This document shows positions 18,795 to 25,703 of a DNA stretch of 64,000 bases, in pieces. Position 1 is the first letter of the stretch. Each line of letters opens with the position of its first letter. The notes beneath the pieces were generated by a model that worked only from the letters and a program-made list of their open reading frames with translations, was not told the DNA's origin and ran no database searches. This DNA comes from Candidatus Roseilinea sp. (GTDB lineage Bacteria > Chloroflexota > Anaerolineae > J036 > Brachytrichaceae): NCBI GenBank assembly GCA_025998955.1, contig AP024676.1:2356001-2420000 (forward strand), written 5' to 3'. The translations under genes and the position numbers were made by a program.

Positions 18795-19991
18795 TCACGG
18801 CAGCAGAGACCACGGGTTGACCGCGCGGCTGCCGTAACGGATCTCGTAATGCAAGTGCGGGCCGGTCGAACGCCCGACCGATCCAATGGCCGCGATCACG
18901 GCGCCGCGTTGCACTTGCTGACCACACCGCACATAGAGTTGGCTGGCGTGAGCGTAGAGCGTTTGATAGCCGTTGCCGTGATCGAGCACGACGTACTGGC
19001 CGTAGCCCACCGGCCGGCCGGCCGCGTTCAACGAGTATCCGGCGTAGATCACCGTGCCGGCATCCGAAGCGTAGATCGGCTCGCCCAGGCGACCGGCGAT
19101 GTCCAGGCCGGGATGTACTCTGCTGAAGTTGTAGCCCGACAGATAGCGCCGGTTGGCCGGCCATACGAACGATCCCGTGCCCAGCGGCGGAATGGCGACT
19201 TCGCCACACACGCCCACCCGATAGACGCGCACGCCGGTCACCGTGCGCCTCACTTCGACCGGCTTGGGCACTTGCCAGATCACCGTCTCGCGCTCGCCGC
19301 CCGGCACATAGATGATCTGGCCGATGCGGAGCGGCTGGTGGATGTCGCGCAGGCCGTTGATCGGCTCGTTCACGATGCGCTCGGGTGGCACCCGAAAGCG
19401 ACGTGCCAACCCATCAATCGTGTCGCCTTGCTCCACATCCACGATCAGCCCATTTTCCGGCGGGATGATGAGCTGTTGACCGATGCTGAGTAGGTCGGGG
19501 TTGTCCTTCAAGGTCTTATAGTTCGACCACAGGATGGTCTCCGGCGCCAGGCCGAATTTGAGCGCGATGCCGAAGAGGGTATCGCCGGCTACCACCGAGT
19601 AGGTATGGAGCTGGCGCGGTCGTTTGCTCATCGGCCCATCCACCGCGCCTGGATCGCTGCCGGGTAACACGAAGTCGCGCCGGATGAGGTCAGGGTTCGC
19701 CTCCGGCAGCCCGCCGATGATGGCCGGCTCCAAGGTCGCGCGGATGCTCTGGTTGAGCTCCTGCACACCCGGCAGCGAAAACGGCGAACTCGGGCTGGTT
19801 CGTTCCGACTCGGACGGCGCAATCAGCCGCGCGCTGGCCAGCAAGCCTGCACCCACCAAGATGGCGAGGATAAAGAAGTGGGCTAGATAGCGCGACAACC
19901 CAGGGGAAGCACGCCTTAGCTTTTTGGATGACAGCGTCGGCAGCGGGCGGTTGATCTGGGTCGGCAGTTCATAACGACTGCGCCGTTTCAT
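18795..19991 (-). CDS. LysM/M23 peptidoglycan endopeptidase, paralog 2
   Basis: 398 aa with the same architecture as its downstream neighbour: basic N-terminus, membrane segment (FFILAILVGAGLLA, about 39-55), LysM 1 (about 129-176, LHTYSVVAGDTLFGIALKFG), LysM 2 (about 182-230) and an M23 domain (about 273-398). Zinc ligands are HPGLD near 292 and HLHYE near 376. The two genes are a tandem duplication that has diverged in the linkers. Probably an envelope-anchored cell-wall hydrolase. ATG 19991 chosen. Confidence 0.9.
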   Translation of the reverse strand: MKRRSRYELPTQINRPLPTLSSKKLRRASPGLSRYLAHFFILAILVGAGLLASARLIAPSESERTSPSSPFSLPGVQELNQSIRATLEPAIIGGLPEANPDLIRRDFVLPGSDPGAVDGPMSKRPRQLHTYSVVAGDTLFGIALKFGLAPETILWSNYKTLKDNPDLLSIGQQLIIPPENGLIVDVEQGDTIDGLARRFRVPPERIVNEPINGLRDIHQPLRIGQIIYVPGGERETVIWQVPKPVEVRRTVTGVRVYRVGVCGEVAIPPLGTGSFVWPANRRYLSGYNFSRVHPGLDIAGRLGEPIYASDAGTVIYAGYSLNAAGRPVGYGQYVVLDHGNGYQTLYAHASQLYVRCGQQVQRGAVIAAIGSVGRSTGPHLHYEIRYGSRAVNPWSLLP

Positions 19992-20149
19992 CCGTTGGGA
20001 TTATAGCGATGGGCGCGCAAATCGCAGTCCGCAGGTCGGTCAGGTCTGCCAGGTTGCCGGTCATCCCAGTTGTCAAGCCGGCGCATCATCAAGTCGAGTC
20101 GCCGGGTGACAGAGCCGAGGTCGCCATGTGCTTGCATAGCCAGATGACG

Positions 20150-20935
20150 TCAGGGATAAAGATAGGGTTGCGCGGGTTGTTGCGTGGATTCCACGCGCTC
20201 GGCGACGATGACCGGAATGCGTTCGCCGGCGAACTCGCCCACCTTGAACTTGCCGACCACGCGCACCCAGCTATCCGCCTCCAGCGCTTCGACGCCCTCG
20301 GTCTGCACCAGCAAGCCAAGCGCCGTCGCGTCGGCGACGCAGCAACTGACGGCGAAGCGCGAGACCCAGAACTCGTCGGGCCTGGTGCGCGGGTCTTTGT
20401 AGACGAAGCCGATCACATCCGCTTCCTTGCCTTCGAAGGTGCTCAGATCGGCGGCACGCGAGAACTCACGTAGCCAATCGAGGATGTTCTTCGGGCCGGT
20501 TGCGACGCGCTGCGCCTGCGTCACCGTCCCGGCGCGGTCAGGCGCAGTGAGACCGATGCCGCGACTTTCGATGGCGCTGGCGCCGAGCGGTCGCGCCGGC
20601 GTGAAGAAACCGAGCAACGCCGGCAAGATGAGCAGCCCCAGAGCCAGCCATGACGCGCGATGCGCATTCGGCCGGCGTGGGTTGCGCGCCTGCAAGGGAA
20701 TCACGTCGAATTCGGTCAGCTCGCTCAACCGCCGATCGAAGCGGCGATATTGGCTGGCCTTGTATGCCATCGTCATTGCCAGCGCCAGGTAGAGGATGAC
20801 GGCTACCAGCGACAACCATGCGAAGCGCGGGTTGATATAGAAAGCGAGGGTGCCATCGCTGATCTTGACGTAGAACATCAGCCCTGACGCTGCCAGCACG
20901 ATCGCTTTGAGCAAGTACTCGACTCTCGGATTCAT
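20150..20935 (-). CDS. TIGR03943 / DUF1980 family membrane protein
   Basis: 261 aa. Hydrophobic segments lie at about 8-24, 37-58 and 96-113, followed by an extracytoplasmic domain with the family-typical stretch EFWVSRFAVSCCVADATALG near residue 195 and WVRVVGKF. In many bacteria this protein (YcgQ type) is encoded next to a DUF318 permease (YcgR type) and forms a putative transport complex. No such permease is next to it here. Its ATG overlaps the esterase stop (ATGA), so it is translationally coupled to that gene instead. Confidence 0.82.
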   Translation of the reverse strand: MNPRVEYLLKAIVLAASGLMFYVKISDGTLAFYINPRFAWLSLVAVILYLALAMTMAYKASQYRRFDRRLSELTEFDVIPLQARNPRRPNAHRASWLALGLLILPALLGFFTPARPLGASAIESRGIGLTAPDRAGTVTQAQRVATGPKNILDWLREFSRAADLSTFEGKEADVIGFVYKDPRTRPDEFWVSRFAVSCCVADATALGLLVQTEGVEALEADSWVRVVGKFKVGEFAGERIPVIVAERVESTQQPAQPYLYP

Positions 20936-21816
20936 CGCCGCTCCGCGCTGTGTTCGGAAATAAACGCGCCGATTGTCTCGAACATCGCCGGCGCGTCGGA
21001 TTCCAGGGGCAGCGCGTGCCCGCTATTGTCGCACCATACCACGCGCTTGTCTTTCGACCCGACGCGCGAAGCGATCACCTCGGCGCTGTCCGGCGCGATG
21101 ACGCGATCTCTGCGCCCCTGGATGAAGAGTGCCGGCGTGGTCACGCGCGGCAACTCGCGCATCACCAGCCGGTTGAGTTCGAGCAACTCGTGAATCGCGC
21201 CGACGGGAATGCGCACGCTCTGGACGATTTGCTTCTGAACGCGCGGGTCATCCAGGTTGAGTTCGTCGCTGCTCAGGCCCAGGCGTTGGCGGATGCCGGC
21301 GCGGAAGTTCGGGTCGTTGAAATTCGCACCCTTCAATGGGTAGTAGTAGGGCACGAAGTAGCGGGCGAAGCGGACAAGCCGAGTACGCGAGTCGTTCACC
21401 GACGTCGGCGCAGCCATGACGACGATGCCGCGCAAGGGCGAGGGCTTGCCGTTGCAGGCTGCGCGGTAGCACTCGCTGGCAGCGAGGTGCAGCGCAATCA
21501 ACCCCCCCATCGAAAGGCCGGCAATGAAGACACGTTGGCACCGATCTGCGAGCGCATTCAGCGCATTGTGGGCGCAGGCCACCCAACTGCGCCACGTGGC
21601 GCCTTTGAGTTCATCCGGCATGCCGCCATGCTTCGGCAACAGCGGCCCTTCGACCGTGAAGCCCTGCCCGGCCAGATATTCACCCAGCGGACGCATCTCC
21701 GCCGGCGACCCGGTGAATCCATGCAGACACAACACACCGACATCGCGATGCTGACCACCCACGAATGAGAACGCACGCTGCGCCCGGCGCACCTCATCGG
21801 AGATCTTCAGATCCAT
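20932..21816 (-). CDS. Carboxylesterase (Est30-like alpha/beta hydrolase)
   Basis: 294 aa from ATG 21816, preceded by GGGGAG. Canonical serine hydrolase: LCLHGFTGSPAEM (oxyanion), VFIAGLSMGGLIALH (nucleophile Ser in GLSMG), acid in QGRRDRVIAPDSAE, and His in NSGHALPLESD. The lid region (VPYYYPLKGANFNDPNF) resembles monoacylglycerol lipase/Est30-type carboxylesterases. An upstream ATG at 21867 is possible but adds 17 atypical residues. The 3' end overlaps the TIGR03943 gene by 4 bp. Confidence 0.88.
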   Translation of the reverse strand: MDLKISDEVRRAQRAFSFVGGQHRDVGVLCLHGFTGSPAEMRPLGEYLAGQGFTVEGPLLPKHGGMPDELKGATWRSWVACAHNALNALADRCQRVFIAGLSMGGLIALHLAASECYRAACNGKPSPLRGIVVMAAPTSVNDSRTRLVRFARYFVPYYYPLKGANFNDPNFRAGIRQRLGLSSDELNLDDPRVQKQIVQSVRIPVGAIHELLELNRLVMRELPRVTTPALFIQGRRDRVIAPDSAEVIASRVGSKDKRVVWCDNSGHALPLESDAPAMFETIGAFISEHSAERR

Positions 21817-21875
21817 AGTCTCCCCTGCCAACAAGGATGGAAATATACATCTTGTGTTGTAGGGCATGATTGAGA

Positions 21876-22032
21876 ATCAGACCCGTCCCGGCGTAAACGC
21901 CTGGGCTGAAAGGGGCGGGATGTGCGCGGCTTGCCCGTATGCTCAGCGCTGGGATTTATCCCAGTGCGACTGAAGCGAATATCGCGGCGGGCCGGTCCGC
22001 GCTCCCCCCACTGTGAAATGCACCCCTCGATC
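21876..22032. repeat. Dispersed hairpin element, copy 2
   Basis: Begins with a CCCGGCG-TAAA-CGCCTGGG stem, continues with an extra hairpin CTGGGA-TTTA-TCCCAG absent from copy 1, then shares with 9790-9840 the blocks AGCGAATA, GCCGGTC, GCGCTCCCC and GTGAAATGCACCC. It lies between the esterase start and the following plus-strand gene. No coding potential. Confidence 0.7.
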
Positions 22033-22078
22033 ACCCCCCGATCCCTAGCCTCCGGCAGCTAAGCTACAATCGCGCTGC

Positions 22079-24190
22079 TTGTCCCTCCCATCGAATCGGA
22101 GCCGTTGGCTGGCCGGCCTCTTGCCGCTCGTCTTGATCGTCGCCATCGGAGCGGCGCTGCGCTTCTATCGCATTGGCGAGTTGCCACCCGGCCTATACCG
22201 CGACGAGGGCTACTACGGCTTGGACGCGCTGCGCGTGCTGGACGGCGACCTCGCGATCTACTTCGCCGCAAATAACGGGCGCGAAGGTTTGTTCATGTAT
22301 GTGCTGGCCGCCGGCGTCAGGTTATTCGGACGCACGCCCGAAGCGTTGCGCGCTGCCTCCGCGTTTGTGGGGACATTAACCATCGTCGCGATCTACTTCG
22401 CCGCGCGCAACATGTTCTCGCCGCGCATCGGTGCGTTGAGCGCCGCGATCCTCGCTATCACCTTCTGGCATCTGGCCATCAGCCGGGTGGCCTTCCGCGC
22501 CATCACCCTGCCGCTCGTGCTGTGCGCGATGATGGCGTTCATCTTCGCCGGCCTGCGCACAAACGCGCTGCAGCCGCGCATGATTTACGCCGCATTGGCC
22601 GGCGCAGCCTTCGGGCTGACCTTCTACACCTACACCTCGGCCCAGTTTGTCCTGCCTCTCGTCAGCCTTTACGGCCTCAGCTTGTGGATCGGCCTCAAGC
22701 GCGAACTCTTCACGCGCTACGACGAAGCGGCAACCCGGCGCCGGCGCATGTCGGTGATCGCTTTCGCAGCCGCCGGGCTGGTCGTGCTCGCGCCACTGTT
22801 GTTCTGGCTCACCCGCCACGCCGACCTGTATTTCAACCGCGCCGGCCAGGTCTCTATCTTCAACCCTGCCATCAACGGCGGCGACTGGGCCGGCATGTTG
22901 ATCGGCAACGTCGGCAAGGCCGCCGGGATGTTTACTCTTCAAGGCGATCGCATCTGGCGGCACAACCTCTCGCTACGGCCGGTTTTCGACGGCTGGTTGG
23001 CGCCGGCGTTCGTGCTTGGGCTGGCTGCGTGCGGATGGCGCTGGTGGCGAAGCTGGCAGTCGCGCTTCGGCGCGGAGATCCTGGGTGTCGAGACCAACGT
23101 CGCGCCTCAGTTCGTCTTGCTCTGGCTGGCAGTGATGCTCATGCCGACCATCCTGGCCGAGGACACGCCACACTTCTTGCGCGCCATCGGTGCTCTGCCG
23201 GCGGCATGCATCATCGCCGCAGTCGGGATAGAAGCGGCGCTGGCCTGGCTATCGCGGCGTGGCGTGCTGGCCGGCCTGACGGCGTTTCTGCGACGGACGA
23301 TCAGCCCACCGGCGTTCGTCGCCGCGCTGCTGCTCGCCCTGAGCGCCATCGGCACGGTAAACGACTACTTCAACGACTACGTCAACCGCGCCCTCACGCG
23401 CTACTGGCTGGAGGATCACAATGTGCAGCTCGCACGGCTGATCCATGCCCATGCCGATGGCGGCAGCCAAGCTGCCCTGCCGCCTACAAACATCTGGCTC
23501 GAAGATCGCCTGGCCAACGACAATCCGTCGCTGGAATTCCTGGCCGGGGGACGATGGACGACTGTAGCTGGAACAGAGAGCGGCGCATGGGTTCGCGAGC
23601 GCACCCCGCAGGTGCCGGTGCTGCTGATCGTGGACCCAAATCACGACTGGGGGCATCTACGCGCAACGCTGCCGGCGTCGGCCACGATGAGCGTGATTGA
23701 AGGATCGCTGGCGCAAGGCGACAGAGACCCGACGCCACGCCGCGCGTTCATCGGCGTGCACGCTGCGCCGGCCGACCCAATCGAAGCCGGCCAAGTGCTG
23801 GCGCACTTCGAAGCAGGCATCACGCTGGAATCGGCGACGGTTCAGGCAGCGCTGCGACCGGCCAACTTCTACACGGTGACGTTGATCTGGCGCGCGTCCG
23901 AACCTGTCGGCGAGGACTACGCCATCTTCGTGCACTGGCTGCGCGACGGCCGGCCGCAACCGCTGGTGCAGGCCGATAGCAGCCCGGCCCAAGGCTATCT
24001 GCCCATGCCGGTTTGGCGCGTTGGCGACCGCATCGTGGACGCGCACGTGCTGGCCGTGCCCGATGGCGCACAGGCCGGCGATGTGATCAGCGTCGGCGTC
24101 TATCGCCGTGCAGACAACCGCCGGCTGAGCGTGCTCGACGCAGAGGGCAAACCGGCATCCGATTCGGTTATCATTCCCGCATCGCAATAG
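22079..24190 (+). CDS. Polytopic glycosyltransferase-like membrane protein (ArnT/PMT type)
   Basis: 703 aa. Ten or more hydrophobic segments fill the first ~450 residues; the rest is an extracytoplasmic domain. The first periplasmic loop carries YRDEGYYGLDALRV (Asp42-Glu43), the acidic pair of GT-C enzymes that use polyprenyl-phosphate sugar donors. NGREGLFMYVLAAG follows as in ArnT/GT39 proteins. It probably adds sugar to lipid or protein at the outer membrane face. The start is a TTG at 22079; TACAAT (22065-22070) lies only 9 bp upstream, which would suit a leaderless transcript. The next gene starts 6 bp after the stop. Confidence 0.75.
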   Translation: MSLPSNRSRWLAGLLPLVLIVAIGAALRFYRIGELPPGLYRDEGYYGLDALRVLDGDLAIYFAANNGREGLFMYVLAAGVRLFGRTPEALRAASAFVGTLTIVAIYFAARNMFSPRIGALSAAILAITFWHLAISRVAFRAITLPLVLCAMMAFIFAGLRTNALQPRMIYAALAGAAFGLTFYTYTSAQFVLPLVSLYGLSLWIGLKRELFTRYDEAATRRRRMSVIAFAAAGLVVLAPLLFWLTRHADLYFNRAGQVSIFNPAINGGDWAGMLIGNVGKAAGMFTLQGDRIWRHNLSLRPVFDGWLAPAFVLGLAACGWRWWRSWQSRFGAEILGVETNVAPQFVLLWLAVMLMPTILAEDTPHFLRAIGALPAACIIAAVGIEAALAWLSRRGVLAGLTAFLRRTISPPAFVAALLLALSAIGTVNDYFNDYVNRALTRYWLEDHNVQLARLIHAHADGGSQAALPPTNIWLEDRLANDNPSLEFLAGGRWTTVAGTESGAWVRERTPQVPVLLIVDPNHDWGHLRATLPASATMSVIEGSLAQGDRDPTPRRAFIGVHAAPADPIEAGQVLAHFEAGITLESATVQAALRPANFYTVTLIWRASEPVGEDYAIFVHWLRDGRPQPLVQADSSPAQGYLPMPVWRVGDRIVDAHVLAVPDGAQAGDVISVGVYRRADNRRLSVLDAEGKPASDSVIIPASQ

Positions 24191-24196
24191 AAGCAC

Positions 24197-25693
24197 ATGG
24201 GCATTCGAAACGCTGTGGTGCGCGCGTCTGCTGCGCTGGCGACTTTCTTCCTCGCAATCGCATCTGCGCACGGCCAGACCGGCCAACCCATCCTTGCCGA
24301 GGAATTCGAAGGCGGCTTTCAGAGCGACCCGGGCTGCAAGCAGGGCGTGTGCAACGTGCCGGTCGGCTGGGGCGTCTGGTTCATCCCCCGCACCGAAAAC
24401 GACCTACCCGGCGTGAACTTCCAACCGCAGGCCGACCGCACGACGGCGCGCGTGCGCAGCGGTGCGTCCGCGCAGCGTCTGTGGACCGACAACGCCACCT
24501 TCACCGGCGGCATCTACCGCGTCGTGAACGACGTGCAAGTCGGTTCGCGGCTGCGTTTCACCATCTGGGGGCAGGTGTGGTCCACCAACGACGAAAGCCC
24601 GATCTCGGCGCGCCCTTCGCGCGATATTCGCGTGAAGGTGGGCGTGGATCCGCTGGGCGGCGATAACGGCCGTCCCAGCCCGCTCAACGGCCAGGTGATC
24701 TGGTCGCCGGAGCAGGAGGCCAAAGACGAATTCATCCAATTCACCGTCGAAGTCGAAGCGCGGTCGTCCACGGTTATCCTCTATACCTACACAACGATGC
24801 GCGACAACGTGCGGCACAACGAGGTGTTCTGGGACGATGCCGTGCTCGAATACGTCGCCCCGCCGCCAACGGCGACGCCCGATCCGGCTTCCGCGCCGGC
24901 CACACCGACCACTACGCCCGAAGGCGTAGCTGCTCCCACAGCCACCCCGCCTGCTGCGCCGGTCACCGTCCCACCCGTGACTTACACTGTCAAAGCCGGC
25001 GATACGTTCCTCGACATCGCACTCGACCAAAACGTACCGCTGGCCGAATTGCTGAAGAACAATCCAGGCGTTAAGCCGGAGGCGTTGCAGATCGGCCAGG
25101 TATTGATTATCAAGCCGGGGACGACCGCTAACGAGTCGGCCACGGCAGCAGCGACGCCGGCACCGGAAGCAGCCGCCGACCAGGCGCCGGGCGAAGCGAA
25201 CGCATCCGCGCCCGCGGTCGAAGCGACGCCAACGGTCGGCCAGGCATGCGTCCAAGCTTTCTTCGACGACGATGGCGACGGCAAACGCGACGACCTGGAA
25301 GACCTGGTGCCGAACATCCAGTTCGTCCTTACTACCGGCGGCAATATCATCGGCACCTATACCACCAATGGCGTGGACGAGCCGTATTGCTTCGAGAACT
25401 TGCCCAACCAAGCCTATACCGTGGCCGGCACGCCGCTAGATATCTACGTGCCGACCACGCCGCTGAACGACACGCTGCAAGTGAACGGCGCGCGATCGTA
25501 TTTCTCGCTCGGCCTGCGGCGCGTCAGCGACGGGTTCGAGGATATCAGTCCCACCCCGACGCCGCGATCACCGCCAATCGCGATTGATGACAACCTCACC
25601 GTCGGCTTGCTCTCGCTGGGCGGCGGGGCGCTCTTGTTGATCGGGACGGTCGGGTTCATCGTTTCGGCTGTGTTGCGGCGGCGCCGGTTGTGA
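24197..25693 (+). CDS. Secreted LysM surface protein with B-type repeat and C-terminal anchor
   Basis: 498 aa. Signal peptide about 1-26 (cleavage near ASAHGQ). Residues about 30-230 form a probable beta-sandwich (EEFEGGFQSDPGC, FTIWGQVWSTNDESP). A Pro/Thr/Ala linker follows, then one LysM domain (about 260-308, TYTVKAGDTFLDIALDQNV), a second Ala/Pro linker, an SdrD/Cna-B-like segment (about 345-430, FFDDDGDGKRDDLEDLVPN, with a possible Ca2+ loop), and a C-terminal membrane helix with a terminal RRRR. It is thus a wall-binding protein held in the membrane. Together with the flanking membrane genes it probably forms an envelope operon. Confidence 0.8.
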   Translation: MGIRNAVVRASAALATFFLAIASAHGQTGQPILAEEFEGGFQSDPGCKQGVCNVPVGWGVWFIPRTENDLPGVNFQPQADRTTARVRSGASAQRLWTDNATFTGGIYRVVNDVQVGSRLRFTIWGQVWSTNDESPISARPSRDIRVKVGVDPLGGDNGRPSPLNGQVIWSPEQEAKDEFIQFTVEVEARSSTVILYTYTTMRDNVRHNEVFWDDAVLEYVAPPPTATPDPASAPATPTTTPEGVAAPTATPPAAPVTVPPVTYTVKAGDTFLDIALDQNVPLAELLKNNPGVKPEALQIGQVLIIKPGTTANESATAAATPAPEAAADQAPGEANASAPAVEATPTVGQACVQAFFDDDGDGKRDDLEDLVPNIQFVLTTGGNIIGTYTTNGVDEPYCFENLPNQAYTVAGTPLDIYVPTTPLNDTLQVNGARSYFSLGLRRVSDGFEDISPTPTPRSPPIAIDDNLTVGLLSLGGGALLLIGTVGFIVSAVLRRRRL

Positions 25694-25703
25694 ACGATTG
25701 CGG

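Noticed and set aside
18698-18886. N-terminal extension of LysM/M23 paralog 1 to 18886
   Set aside because: The extra residues run through the inverted repeat, are Arg/Cys-rich and would precede the cytoplasmic tail of a clear membrane anchor; ATG 18697 fits the paralog.
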